Assembly: GCA_964392615.1 (NCBI GenBank)
Contig: CAYMRB010000001.1
Coordinates: 1-64,000, forward strand
DNA: 64,000 nt
DNA from: CAYMRB01 sp964392615
Lineage (GTDB): Bacteria; Planctomycetota; UBA8108
Direction: 5' to 3'
The position numbers were made by a program, and so were the translations under genes. Under the pieces are notes generated by a model, which did not search any database, was not told the origin of the DNA, and was given only the letters and a program-made list of their open reading frames with translations. This document shows positions 46,285 through 56,078 of the stretch, in pieces (positions within the stretch are counted from its first letter, which is position 1; the number at the start of each line of letters is the position of its first letter).

Positions 46285-47437
46285 GGAGCTGCCGGTCTGC
46301 GTGTTCCGCACGAAGATCGAGCCGAACGATTTCATGGAGTCCTTCGGCGATGAGCTCAGCAAGCTCTTCCGTCTCCGAAGCTATCAGCTCGAGCTCGCAC
46401 GCGAGAAAGCGTACGCCGGCGATCAAGACGGCGCGCTGCGTCGAATCGAGACGGCACGGCGGCTGTCCGACCAGATCGCCGGCAACCGCGGCGTCATCGT
46501 GTCCCTGATCCGCGCGAGACAGAATGCGCAAGAGATGGAGCTCGCCGAGATCTGGCTGGCGCACCGCGAGGCTGGAGAGGAACCATCGCCGCGCTGGCGG
46601 AGGCGAGAGGCGCCCGATTCCCTGGCGGCTTTTCGCAGGGCGATGCGCGTCGAAAGCGCACAGCTGCAGCTGCTCCTCGCGACGATGCTGGCCGGCGAGT
46701 CGCTCGAGTGGATCGAGGAAGACGCGGGATACGAGCTGAGCGCGGGAGGGATCGCCGCGACGCGCCTCAATCTGCTCGCGCTCCGCGTCGTCGGAGGAGT
46801 CGAGGAGATCCTCGCGATCAAGAGGCGCTTCGACGCGTTCGAGATCCTGTATCGAGAGGGCGGAATCGACGCCCTCCGTCAACATGCCTTCCTCGGGTCC
46901 GGTGGCGATCGGCCAGCGCCGGGCACCGGGTTTCTGTGCGCGCTGACGAGCATCGCGACGGATAGCCTCTTCAGCTCGTCCGCACTCGGCCCGCTCACTG
47001 CCGACCGCCTTGTGCGCGCCGCGTTGGCCGCCCAGCGCTACCGCGACGAGACCGGCGCCTACCCCGACGACCTCGCGGCCCTGGTGCCGCGGTTTCTCGA
47101 TTCCGTTCCCGACGATCCGTACGCCGGTGCACCGTTGCGCGGAGCGAGGCACGGCGACGGATTCATCGTCTTCAGCCTGGGCAGGGAGCACCACGACGAG
47201 GTCGGCGTCGACTTCGACGACACCGACCTCGACGCATGCTACTTCGATCCCGACGTCGAGGAGCGCCTCACGAGCTGCGGCCCCGCGATCGCGCTCGGCG
47301 ACGCGTACCGAGCCCGCCACGCGCGGCGCGACGAGGACCACGCCGCCAAGATTTCGATGGATGCGGAGGCGTACGAGGCGGAGGAGGCGTGGGAGGAGAG
47401 GAAGGCGGAGGAGGATGACGACGACGACGAGTTCTGA
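45884..47437 (+). CDS. Membrane protein of unknown function with acidic tail
   Basis: From ATG 45884 (or 45875) the 517-residue product has two N-terminal membrane segments (LPYCVAWVAAWIVSVSLLL and FGGALVAAAIVLWLI) and a long helical periplasmic-type region. Near residues 370-430 it has the pattern YRDETGAYPDDLAALVPRFL followed by FIVFSLGREHHDE. Many planctomycete hypothetical proteins show that PDDLxxLVP...FSxG arrangement, reminiscent of pilin-like C-termini. The C-terminus is extremely acidic (EERKAEEDDDDDEF). No ribosome site precedes the start, so translation probably depends on the preceding ORF or on a frameshift. Confidence 0.75.
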   Translation: MVRNWLPYCVAWVAAWIVSVSLLLCLGGERRHWRVGRIATGFGGALVAAAIVLWLIDSAARERLRPLATGAQTILEAEVAAALARGENAAPCYEAAWESLGEVDEWPNGNATPRAVRAFFDEHAGALARMQTCEELPVCVFRTKIEPNDFMESFGDELSKLFRLRSYQLELAREKAYAGDQDGALRRIETARRLSDQIAGNRGVIVSLIRARQNAQEMELAEIWLAHREAGEEPSPRWRRREAPDSLAAFRRAMRVESAQLQLLLATMLAGESLEWIEEDAGYELSAGGIAATRLNLLALRVVGGVEEILAIKRRFDAFEILYREGGIDALRQHAFLGSGGDRPAPGTGFLCALTSIATDSLFSSSALGPLTADRLVRAALAAQRYRDETGAYPDDLAALVPRFLDSVPDDPYAGAPLRGARHGDGFIVFSLGREHHDEVGVDFDDTDLDACYFDPDVEERLTSCGPAIALGDAYRARHARRDEDHAAKISMDAEAYEAEEAWEERKAEEDDDDDEF

Positions 47438-47503
47438 GTCGAGCCCGAACGCTCCCCCGCGGACCGAGTGTCCTCGTGGTGGACGAGTGGCGCAGACTCG
47501 ATA

Positions 47504-49006
47504 TCAGACGCCCGCTTCGTCGAGCACCTCATCGATGCCGCCGGGCAGGTAGTTGAGCTCGAACGCGACGTCGAGGATCGTCAGCTGGTTGCGAATGTCG
47601 CGAGCGTGCCCCAGCGCGTGACGCGCTTCGTCGCGTCGGACGCCGATCTGCGACAGCTTCGTCGGGGCTCCGACGCTCTTCAGCAGGCGTCGGATATCCT
47701 CGGGCCGCTGCATGCCGAGGGCCATGATCCCCTTGCGCAGGTGCCGCCAGCGCTCCTTCAGCATCAGAACGCGGTCGACCGCGCCGCCGTACTTGCGTCG
47801 CGCGTGCGGAATGACAGCCGCGGCGGCTGCGCCGTGCGCGGCACGGACCGTGGGCTCGACCTGCAGCCAACGCGGCGGCTTGCGGAAGGACGGCTTGTCG
47901 AGCTTCAGCAAGCGATAGTAGAGCGCTGACGTGATGCAGGCCGCGACGCCGATGTGCGCGCCGGGGAACGTCGGCTTCCTCGTCTTGCCGAGCTCGCGCA
48001 TCTGCCAGAGGCTGGCGAGCAGATGCTCGGAACCGCTGGCCGGGGCATTGCGGCCAGCGACGACCATCGACGTGCCGCTGAGGACGAGCGCGCGGCAAAG
48101 CGCCGTGTAAGCCTCCACATCGCCACTCGCAAGACCGGAAGACCGCTCGATCGCATCGCCGATCGCGTGCTCGGTCAGTTCGCCCGGCAGGCTGCTGTAC
48201 CCGTTGCTCTGAAGTCGATCACCGAGCCACCAATCGGCCAGACTCAGCGGGCTCGCAATCAGTTCGGCGAGTCCGGCCTGCGCCAACGCGAGGGGAGCTG
48301 CGCTTACGATCGAGGTGTCGAGCACGACGGCGCGCGGCGAACGCGCGTTCACGACCGTGTTCAGGCCACGCGAGATGATCGTCGCGCAGTCGCTCACATA
48401 GCCGTTCGTGCTCGCAGCCGTACCGACGACGACGTACGGAATGTCGCAGCGCGACGCGGCGACCTTGACGATATCGTCGATCGTGCCGCTCCCGATCGCG
48501 ACGAGCCCGCCGACGCGGTTCGGATCCTCAGCGTCGGCGTCTTCGTCGGAAGCTGCGGAGTCGCCCGTCGCGGGACGAATCGTGTCGCAGAGTCGTTCGA
48601 CCGTCTCGTCGTCCGCACGGCAGCCATCGAGCAGGATGCGGTTGCGTTTAGGCTCCGCCGGGAAGCCTTGCGGCAGGAGATCCTCGACCGCCGACCACGT
48701 GGCGGCGTCAGCGACGCAGACGACGCGACCGCTCAGCAGCCGCTCGATCGTCCCCGCCAGCTCCGCGATGGCTCCCGGGCCGACGTGAACCTCTTCCGGA
48801 AGGCCGTAGGTGTTCGGCAGGGTGACCGGGCACAGCTGGCTGAGCCGCGAGTATCGCTCGCGGTCGGGGGCGCGAGCCGGCTCGAGGCGCCGCAGGACGT
48901 CGTCGTCGAGATCCAGGTTGAGCCGACGGCGACGGATGACGGGAATCACCTCCTCCGTCTCTTCTGCGGGGACCTTGGCGACCTCGACTTCAGCTGTGTA
49001 TTCCAC
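47504..49006 (-). CDS. Glycerol-1-phosphate dehydrogenase family protein (AraM/EgsA-like)
   Basis: The 500-residue protein is longer than AraM (about 395) because of an N-terminal extension (about 75 residues, Glu/Arg-rich) and an acidic insertion near residue 150. The core shows the NAD-binding AIGSGTIDDIVKVAA, the VVGTAASTNGYVSD loop, GSEH with His328 and PGAHIG with His351, which correspond to the metal-binding histidines. The third ligand, normally Asp, is Glu248 in AELIASPLSLADW. Family members reduce dihydroxyacetone phosphate to sn-glycerol-1-phosphate, the archaeal-type lipid backbone precursor, and some bacteria carry them. Substrate here is unproven. It is divergent from the 49392 gene. 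Confidence 0.85.
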   Translation of the reverse strand: MEYTAEVEVAKVPAEETEEVIPVIRRRRLNLDLDDDVLRRLEPARAPDRERYSRLSQLCPVTLPNTYGLPEEVHVGPGAIAELAGTIERLLSGRVVCVADAATWSAVEDLLPQGFPAEPKRNRILLDGCRADDETVERLCDTIRPATGDSAASDEDADAEDPNRVGGLVAIGSGTIDDIVKVAASRCDIPYVVVGTAASTNGYVSDCATIISRGLNTVVNARSPRAVVLDTSIVSAAPLALAQAGLAELIASPLSLADWWLGDRLQSNGYSSLPGELTEHAIGDAIERSSGLASGDVEAYTALCRALVLSGTSMVVAGRNAPASGSEHLLASLWQMRELGKTRKPTFPGAHIGVAACITSALYYRLLKLDKPSFRKPPRWLQVEPTVRAAHGAAAAAVIPHARRKYGGAVDRVLMLKERWRHLRKGIMALGMQRPEDIRRLLKSVGAPTKLSQIGVRRDEARHALGHARDIRNQLTILDVAFELNYLPGGIDEVLDEAGV

Positions 49007-49391
49007 GACACCGGACCTTTGGGTTGGGATCTTGTCGGCGGGCGAGATGCCCGGAGATGTGTGCGCCGCGGGCGCGGCAGAACCATCATCGGTCGATAAG
49101 CCGCTCGGCTTCAGTGGTTACCGGTTGCGCGGACGCAGAACGGGAAGTTCGCGGTTCTTATCGGACAGCGCGATCGGAATCGTGCCGCAAAGGGACGGGG
49201 GTCGTCGCCAGCTGCGAGGATATCGGAAGGCCGTGAGGCGATTCGCTCGTCGCGGTCAGGGCGGCGATCACCTCGGCCGTTCTGCCGGTGTCCTCGCGAC
49301 CGAACATCCGGCAGAAGGGAAACTACGGCGAACCTCTCGCGACGAGTAGACTGGTGTTCGGTCCCTCCCGCTCTTCCCCGAGGCTCGGTCC
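49007..49391. other. Divergent intergenic region, 385 bases
   Basis: This gap separates the AraM-like gene (minus) and the 49392 gene (plus), so both promoters should be here. Apart from the inverted repeat listed separately, I see no RNA gene, riboswitch-like fold or coding frame with believable composition. Confidence 0.5.
49280..49316. promoter_or_regulatory. Nine-base inverted repeat upstream of the 49392 gene
   Basis: TTCTGCCGG (49280-49288) and CCGGCAGAA (49308-49316) are perfect complements separated by nineteen bases, ending 75 bases before the start codon. The arrangement would suit an operator or an RNA hairpin. No regulator gene is adjacent. Confidence 0.35.
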
Positions 49392-52300
49392 ATGTACTCG
49401 CACAAGCTTCTCGTCAGCCTCTGTCTCGCCGTCGTGATCCTCGGCGGGATCGTGTGGCTCGTCGTCAGTGGTCCCGGCGGATCCGAACCGGGCGACGCGG
49501 GCGGCCCTGGCGCGGGCACGGTCGCTTCGAGTGATGCGGCGACCGAAGACGCGGCGGACGGACCGGACAAGGCGAAATCCTCCGCCGATGCCGACGCGGT
49601 CGCGTCGGAAGACAAGGCGGGAGACGCCGCGCCGCCGCCGGTTGTCGATGACCGCCCCGTGGCGATCGAGGGCAAGGTCACCGACGCGAAGGGTGCGGGC
49701 GTCCCCGACGCGGTCGTCGTGGTGCTCGACCGTTTCGTCTGGGAGAAAGAGGTGGGAACGGTTCGCCCCGAAATGAACCGCAATCCGTTCGAGGGGCTGC
49801 GCAACGTGCACGAGTCGCTCGCCGCCGCCGCCGCACGCATGCCGCGGTTCGCCACGGACGACGAGGGTGTCTACCGCGTGCGCGGCCTCGACGACGGCGA
49901 CTACCGCGTCTTCGTCAGTCACGGCGACTTCCTGCCGCACCGCGAAGACCACTGGGTCGCCGTTGTCGCCGAGACGACCGCGCGGTACGACGTCGAGCTC
50001 GTTGCCGGGCACGCGATTACCGGGCAGGTGTTCGATCCGGGAGGAGATCCGCTGCCGATGGCGGCCGTTACCGTACGGCCGACCGAGATCGCCGGATTGC
50101 GCGGCATCGGCAAGATGGTGCAGACCGCGATCGAGGCCACCGGCGGCGACTCGCTCGCCGGTCGCGACGCCGTCGTCACCGGCGAGGACGGCAAGTTCCG
50201 CGTCTCGTCGCTCGAGCCTCGCGTCTACGACATCCGCGTCGAACTCGACGGCTACGCGTGGGGCGAGGTGCGCAAGGTGCCCGCCGGCACGAACGACGTG
50301 CGTCTCGTGCTGAAGCCGGCGGCGCGCGTTTACGGACGCGTGCTCTCGCCGAAACGCGAGCCGCTGCCCCGGGTCGAAGTCGTCCTCGCACAGCCGGAGC
50401 TGGACTTCCGACGCATGCGAAACCCGATGGCGATGGCGATGGCCGATTTCGACATCCTCGGCGAAAAGACGCGGCGGACGACGACCGAGGAGGACGGGTC
50501 GTTCCACCTCGACGCCTTCCGCGACGGCAGCTACGAGTTCGTCGTCCGCGCGGATGACTATCCGACCTATCAGCAGCGCGTGAAGTTCGCGGGCGAGACA
50601 ATCGACGCGGGCGATATCGTCCTCGAAAGCGCGTATCCGATCACCGGCCGCGTGCTCGACGAGGGCGGCAGGTCGGTCGCCGGAGCGAAGGTGCGCGCGG
50701 TCGGCGCGGAGATTCGCGAGGGCGGAGCTCGCGGCGGACCGGGTGGCGCCCCGCCGGCCAACAAGGGCAGGACGGACGAGGACGTGACCGACGACGACGG
50801 TCGCTTCCGCCTCGCGCGTCTCGAAGCGGGAGCGTACAGCCTGTCCATCGACGCGGCCGGGTTCGTCCGGCTGACTACGAACGTCGAAGCCGACGACGGG
50901 CCGGTCACGCTCACTCTGAGGGTCGGCACCACGATCGCCGGTCGAGTCGTCGACAGCGAGACGCAGGAGCCCGTCGCGGGGGCCCGCGTGAAGAAGAGCT
51001 GGGAAGCACGTAATGCGTTTGAATCCGACGACGACGGTCGTTTCGAGCTCAGCGGAGTCGACCTCGGCAACGCTCCCGACGCGCGCGTGCAGCTCATCGT
51101 CGAGCACGACGAGTACGCGCGAGAGTTCTGCAATCTGCAACGCTCCGAGCTCGAGGATCTCGTCATCCGGCTGAAGGCGCGCAAGGGCATCGAGGGCGTC
51201 GTCCGAGACGATCGCGGCGAAACGGTCCGCGGCGCGCGCGTGTCGATCGAGATCCCCGGCTTCCCGACCGCGATCATGAACTTGAGCCCTCAGGGCAGCC
51301 CCGGCGAGTCGTTCACGAACGAGGCCGGCGAGTTCTTCCTGGTCGCGCCGCAGATGGGAGGCGATGCCAACTTCGAGGTCGTCGCGAAGTACCCCGGCTT
51401 CGCGACCGCGCGATTCGGCCCTCTGAAGGCGAGGGAATCGATACCGTTCGTCGAGATCCAGCTATCGAAGGGCAGCTCGATCGAAGGCTTCGTGACCGAT
51501 CTCGACGGCAAGCCGATCGCCGGCGCCCAGGTCCGTGCGCGTCGCAACGTCGAGCTCTCCGGTGAAGCGCTGATCTTCGCCACCATGTTGCCGATGCCGA
51601 TCGGCGAGGTCGCGTACTCGCGAGAGGATGGCAAGTACCGGCTCCGCGGCATCGAACCCGGAACATATCGCATCGATGCGCGCGCGATCGGATACGCGAA
51701 GAAGGCGATCTCGCCGGTTGAGGTCGGCGAGGGCCCCGCTCCACTCGATATCACTCTCGACCCCGGTGGCGTCATCACCGGTCGCGTCGTCGATCTCGAC
51801 GGCGAGCCGCTCACCGGAGTCGAGGTCGTCGCGTTCCTCCGGTTCGAGGGAAGCGACCCCACGGGTCCCGGTGCGGACATCGAGCGGCGGATGATCCAGC
51901 TCGGCGGCGTCGGCAATGCGTCGACGAAGACGGGCGACGACGGACGATTCGAGCTCACGCAGCTTCCGGAGGGCTCGTTCCGCGTCGTCGCACGCGCTCC
52001 GCGTCACGAGCCCGCGACGACGGACGATGCGCAGGCTGGCGATGACGTGTCGGATCTGGTGTTGGCGCCCTTCTGCAGCCTCCGAGGCATCGTCATCGAT
52101 GCCGCCACGGGCGCGCCGGTGCCGCGCTTCCAGGTGCGCCTGGGCGAGCGGCTCGAGGAAGGCACGGGCGACTTCCGCGAGCGCTGGGAGTTCCGGCGTC
52201 GCGTCGACGACGCGCAGGGTGTGTTCGCATACGCCGAGGTGCCGCAACGGGAGTATCGCGGCTCGGTCCGCGCCGACGCCTACATGATGGCGCGCCAGAT

Positions 52301-52985
52301 CGTCCGCCTCGAGCCGGGCGAAGAGCGCGAGCTGCGCATCGAGCTGACGCCGGGGTGGCGCATCACCGGAGCGGTCACGGACGCGAACAGCGGCGCGCCG
52401 ATCCAAGGCGCCAAGCTGTGGATCCACCGCCGACAGCAGGCGGGAGACGAGACTCGACAGTCCTGGTGGGAGCGGCGACGCGACCGGACCAGCGACGAGG
52501 CGGGCGAGTTCTCGTTCGGAGGGCTCGACGAGGGCAAGTACTCGGTGTCGGCGCAGCACCCGGATTGGTACTTCGACGGCAACCCCAGGACGCTCGAGTT
52601 CGAGGCGCCGTTCGACCGGCCGGTCGTCATCAACATCCCGATGCGCCCCGCAGGCCGCCTGAGAGGACAGATCAGCAACCTTCGCGCGTTCGACTCGCGA
52701 CGCTCGGGGTATCGTCTGGGGCTGAAGCGCTACTCGAACGAAGACCGCGGCGACGAGGCGGAGCCGAAGTTCAACTGGTCGACGTCGACCATGCTCCGAC
52801 CCGACGGCAGCTACGAGGCCACCGGACTGCGCCCCGGGCGCTACCGCGTCCAGCTCGCCTTCCAGGTGTGGAGGCCCGCCGAGGACAAGGGAGGAGCGGA
52901 CACGCCGCCGGCCGGGCCCGACACGATCGGCGACGTCGAGATCCGCGTCGGCGAAACGCAGAGGTTCGACGCGGCAGCGCCGTGA
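49392..52985 (+). CDS. Membrane-anchored protein with many carboxypeptidase-regulatory-like repeats
   Basis: The 1197-residue product begins with one membrane segment (LLVSLCLAVVILGGIVWLVV) with no clear cleavage site, so it is probably anchored. An acidic Ala/Asp linker (about residues 28-90) leads into about ten beta-sandwich repeats of the carboxypeptidase regulatory type. The repeat signature recurs as ITGQVFDPGGDPLPMAAVTV, ITGRVLDEGGRSVAGAKVRA, IAGRVVDSETQEPVAGARVK and ITGRVVDLDGEPLTGVEVVA. Each is followed by DGRF and YSLSI-like strands. Such repeats resemble collagen-binding and TonB-plug-adjacent domains and usually act as spacers or binding arms. The next gene follows after 21 bases, so they probably form an operon. 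Confidence 0.9.
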   Translation: MYSHKLLVSLCLAVVILGGIVWLVVSGPGGSEPGDAGGPGAGTVASSDAATEDAADGPDKAKSSADADAVASEDKAGDAAPPPVVDDRPVAIEGKVTDAKGAGVPDAVVVVLDRFVWEKEVGTVRPEMNRNPFEGLRNVHESLAAAAARMPRFATDDEGVYRVRGLDDGDYRVFVSHGDFLPHREDHWVAVVAETTARYDVELVAGHAITGQVFDPGGDPLPMAAVTVRPTEIAGLRGIGKMVQTAIEATGGDSLAGRDAVVTGEDGKFRVSSLEPRVYDIRVELDGYAWGEVRKVPAGTNDVRLVLKPAARVYGRVLSPKREPLPRVEVVLAQPELDFRRMRNPMAMAMADFDILGEKTRRTTTEEDGSFHLDAFRDGSYEFVVRADDYPTYQQRVKFAGETIDAGDIVLESAYPITGRVLDEGGRSVAGAKVRAVGAEIREGGARGGPGGAPPANKGRTDEDVTDDDGRFRLARLEAGAYSLSIDAAGFVRLTTNVEADDGPVTLTLRVGTTIAGRVVDSETQEPVAGARVKKSWEARNAFESDDDGRFELSGVDLGNAPDARVQLIVEHDEYAREFCNLQRSELEDLVIRLKARKGIEGVVRDDRGETVRGARVSIEIPGFPTAIMNLSPQGSPGESFTNEAGEFFLVAPQMGGDANFEVVAKYPGFATARFGPLKARESIPFVEIQLSKGSSIEGFVTDLDGKPIAGAQVRARRNVELSGEALIFATMLPMPIGEVAYSREDGKYRLRGIEPGTYRIDARAIGYAKKAISPVEVGEGPAPLDITLDPGGVITGRVVDLDGEPLTGVEVVAFLRFEGSDPTGPGADIERRMIQLGGVGNASTKTGDDGRFELTQLPEGSFRVVARAPRHEPATTDDAQAGDDVSDLVLAPFCSLRGIVIDAATGAPVPRFQVRLGERLEEGTGDFRERWEFRRRVDDAQGVFAYAEVPQREYRGSVRADAYMMARQIVRLEPGEERELRIELTPGWRITGAVTDANSGAPIQGAKLWIHRRQQAGDETRQSWWERRRDRTSDEAGEFSFGGLDEGKYSVSAQHPDWYFDGNPRTLEFEAPFDRPVVINIPMRPAGRLRGQISNLRAFDSRRSGYRLGLKRYSNEDRGDEAEPKFNWSTSTMLRPDGSYEATGLRPGRYRVQLAFQVWRPAEDKGGADTPPAGPDTIGDVEIRVGETQRFDAAAP

Positions 52986-53006
52986 CGGACGTGATACGCT
53001 GCCGAC

Positions 53007-55988
53007 ATGATCGGCACGCGGCCCCTTCGCTGTCTCCGCAACACCGCCCGGTTCGTCGTCGGAGCGTTCGCTCTGCTCGCGGCCGAGCTCGTCTCGGCGC
53101 AGCCGGCCTTTCCTCCCACGCTTCCCGGTGGCCTCAGCGTCGTCCGAGATACGTCGCCGCGGTTTCTGTCGGCGCCGGACGCGATTCGAAGCGACGTCGA
53201 CGTCGCGACGACACCACCGACCGTCGACTTCCTCTATCTGCCGCAGCAGACCTGCCCGGGCAACCCGTGGTCGGTCTGGGGTGACGGACTCGCGGTCGGC
53301 GATCTCTACTTCACCTCGATCGGCGACCACCGCGGACCGGAGGGCAACGCGTTCGTCTTCGAGTACGACGCCGCGAAGCGTTCGATCCGCACGCTCGTCG
53401 ACCTGCGCGCCACGCTGAAGCTGCCGGCAGGCCACTACACGCCCGGGAAGATCCACGGCCGCCTCGACCTCGGCGTCGACGGCTGGCTCTACTTCTCGAC
53501 GCACCGCGGCTCGACGCGCGTCACGAACGATCGCTACCACTACCGCGGCGATTGGATTCTGCGCCACCGTCCATCGACCGGACGCACCGAGGTGGTCGCC
53601 CACGCGCCCGTCGGCAAGCAGTGCATTCCCGCGAGCGTCCTCGATTCGCAGCGGCGAATCTTCTACGGCGGCACGGCAGCCGGCGACTTCGCCGACAAGC
53701 GCGTCCTGTTCTTCGCCTGGGACGTCGGTCGACGCGAGCTCCTGTACTCGGGCTACGACGGGCCGAGCCGCTATCTGATTCTCGCGCGCTCCGGGAAGGT
53801 CTACTGGGTCGGGAACGAGAGCGGCAAGCTGCGTCGGTGGGATCCCGACACCGGCGGCGAGCCGGTCGCGCTCGCTGGCGAGATCGGTCTGCGCGCTGCC
53901 ACGCGGGAGTCGCCACAGGGCGTCGTCTACACCGTCTCGCGCGACGGCCAGCTCTACGCGTTCGACGCGCGCAGCGAGAGGGTCCGCGCGCTCGGCTCGG
54001 CGGTCGTGGGCACGCAGAGCTACATCACGTCGATCGACGTCGATCCGACCGGACGCTGGCTGTACTACACGCCAGGTGCCCACGGCGGCGGCGAGCGTGA
54101 TGGCGCGCCGGTTGTGCAATTCGACGTGACGACACGGCGCAAGAAGATCATCGCCTTCCTGCATCCGTTCTATCGCGACGCGTACGGCTACACGCCGCTG
54201 GGCACGTTCGGCTCGGCGGTCGGGCCGCGCGGTGAACGCGTATTCATCACGTGGAACGGCAACCGAGGCGGCCCCGATCGTCGCGGACGGCTGCAGTTCG
54301 ACACGTGCGCGCTCACGGTCATCCACGTCCCGACAGTCGAGCGCGGCGCCGCTGAGATCGACGAAGCGCATCGCAGGACGGCTCCGACACCATCGCGACC
54401 TCCGCTCGAGTTTCGCGACGTCTGGCCGACGCTCGAGCCGACGCAGTTTCAGCGCGGCATGATGGGGCACGCCGCCGCGTGGGGCGATGTCGACGGTGAC
54501 GGGCGGGTCGATCTTTTCGTCGGGACGTTCGCGGATCGCCCCGCGGCGGTGTACCGAGAGGGCGGCGCGGCGGGACCGGTGCCGAATCACCTCTTCCTGA
54601 ACCGGGGCGACCGATTCGTGCCGGCCGGCTCCGAGACGGTCGCGTGGCACGGCCGCGCGTCGGGCTGTGTTCTCGCCGATCTCGACAACGACGGCGATGC
54701 GGACCTCTACGTGACGAACAACGGTCGCCTCGGCGCGGCGAACCGCCTGTGGCGCAACGACGGCGGCCGCTTCACCGACGTCACCGATCGGGCCGGAGCG
54801 CCGATCTCGGAGCCGGAGTTCGCGCGCAGCGCGACGGCGGCGGACTTCGATGGCGACGGAGTGCTCGACCTGGTCGTCGTCGCGACGGTCGGGAAGAGCG
54901 AGACTCGGTTCTTTCGCGGTCGCGGCGACCTGCGCTACGAAGCGTCGAACGCGATTCCGGGAGACGCCTGCGGCCTCGGCGTCGCCGCAGCGGATCTCAC
55001 GGACGATACGTGGCCGGATCTCCTCGTCGCCGGATCGAATCGGCTCTTCGTCAATCGCGGCGACGGGAGCTTTCGCGAAGCGGAGGAGTTCGGCTTCCGC
55101 GAGCAGCTCGTCGCGGAAGACCGCGCGCGTTCGTGCGGTGTCGCGATCGGCGACTTCGATCGCGACGGACACCAGGACATCGTCATCGGTCACCACACGA
55201 AGCGACCGTGGGCCGAACCGGTCGCGGTGCGTCTGCTGCGCAACGCAGGGTCGACACGTGCTCGAGTGCGGTTCGACGACGTGACCGAACGCGTCGGCAT
55301 CGGCGCGATTCCGATGCGCGCGCCGCACGTCGAGCTGCGCGATTTCGACAACGACGGCTGGCCCGACGTGTGGGCGTCGGCCGCGACGTTCCGGGACGGC
55401 CGCATCCATCCGGCGATCTGGCGCAGCACGGGTGCGACGCGCGGTCGCCTGCCGCGTTTCGAGGATACGGCCTTCGTCCACCGTCGCGACTTCCCCGACG
55501 CCGACGACTATCGCGCCGGCGAACGGACGGCCAGCTTCTACGAGCGCCTGGTCGCCAAGCGCAAAGCGATGTACTGGGCGCCGGGCCCGTCAGCGGACTT
55601 CGACGGCGACGGACGGCTCGACCTGTACCTCGCGAGCTGGTGGTCGAAGCTGCCATCGTTCCTCTTGCGCAACGAGACACGGGTCGATCGCACGCACCAT
55701 TGGCTCGCCGTGCGCGTCACCGCGACGCGGCGCGGCGCGAATCGGTCCGGCATCGGCAGCGTCGTTCGAGCCTATCGCGTCGGCGAAGCCGGCGACGCGC
55801 GCGCGCTCCTCGCGTCGGAGGCGATCGCGACGGCCGAGGGCTACACGTCCGCTCGGCCGGCCATCGCTCACCTCGGGCTCGCGGGACATGCGCGCTGCGA
55901 TATCGTGGTCACGCTGCCTTGCGGGAAAGGGAAGGTCGTGCGGTCGGATGTCGCGGTCGACCGCGTGCTCGAGGTCGTCGTCGACTGA
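53007..55988 (+). CDS. Secreted propeller plus FG-GAP/VCBS repeat protein with UnbV (ASPIC) C-terminus
   Basis: The 993-residue product has a signal peptide (FVVGAFALLAAELVSA). Residues about 45-440 form a propeller without a firm family. Residues about 475-870 carry FG-GAP/VCBS calcium-binding repeats such as GDVDGDGRVDLFVGTF, ADLDNDGDADLYVTNNG and ADFDGDGVLDLVVVA. The last 105 residues match the ASPIC/UnbV domain (LAVRVTATRRGANRSGIGSV, AEGYTSARPAIAHLGLA). Proteins of this type are exported, calcium-dependent and common in Planctomycetota, with unknown ligand. It pairs with the repeat-arm protein encoded just upstream. Confidence 0.92.
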   Translation: MIGTRPLRCLRNTARFVVGAFALLAAELVSAQPAFPPTLPGGLSVVRDTSPRFLSAPDAIRSDVDVATTPPTVDFLYLPQQTCPGNPWSVWGDGLAVGDLYFTSIGDHRGPEGNAFVFEYDAAKRSIRTLVDLRATLKLPAGHYTPGKIHGRLDLGVDGWLYFSTHRGSTRVTNDRYHYRGDWILRHRPSTGRTEVVAHAPVGKQCIPASVLDSQRRIFYGGTAAGDFADKRVLFFAWDVGRRELLYSGYDGPSRYLILARSGKVYWVGNESGKLRRWDPDTGGEPVALAGEIGLRAATRESPQGVVYTVSRDGQLYAFDARSERVRALGSAVVGTQSYITSIDVDPTGRWLYYTPGAHGGGERDGAPVVQFDVTTRRKKIIAFLHPFYRDAYGYTPLGTFGSAVGPRGERVFITWNGNRGGPDRRGRLQFDTCALTVIHVPTVERGAAEIDEAHRRTAPTPSRPPLEFRDVWPTLEPTQFQRGMMGHAAAWGDVDGDGRVDLFVGTFADRPAAVYREGGAAGPVPNHLFLNRGDRFVPAGSETVAWHGRASGCVLADLDNDGDADLYVTNNGRLGAANRLWRNDGGRFTDVTDRAGAPISEPEFARSATAADFDGDGVLDLVVVATVGKSETRFFRGRGDLRYEASNAIPGDACGLGVAAADLTDDTWPDLLVAGSNRLFVNRGDGSFREAEEFGFREQLVAEDRARSCGVAIGDFDRDGHQDIVIGHHTKRPWAEPVAVRLLRNAGSTRARVRFDDVTERVGIGAIPMRAPHVELRDFDNDGWPDVWASAATFRDGRIHPAIWRSTGATRGRLPRFEDTAFVHRRDFPDADDYRAGERTASFYERLVAKRKAMYWAPGPSADFDGDGRLDLYLASWWSKLPSFLLRNETRVDRTHHWLAVRVTATRRGANRSGIGSVVRAYRVGEAGDARALLASEAIATAEGYTSARPAIAHLGLAGHARCDIVVTLPCGKGKVVRSDVAVDRVLEVVVD

Positions 55989-56078
55989 GAGCTGCCGACC
56001 CCGCGCACGACCGACCACTTCATCTCCGGTCCCCGTCGGGATAGAACTGAGGTGCGGTCGATGCTCTCGCTCGCTACG

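Noticed and set aside
51462..55481. 1339-codon minus-strand open frame
   Set aside because: Antisense of the repeat-arm and UnbV genes; no domain signal, typical of very GC-rich DNA.
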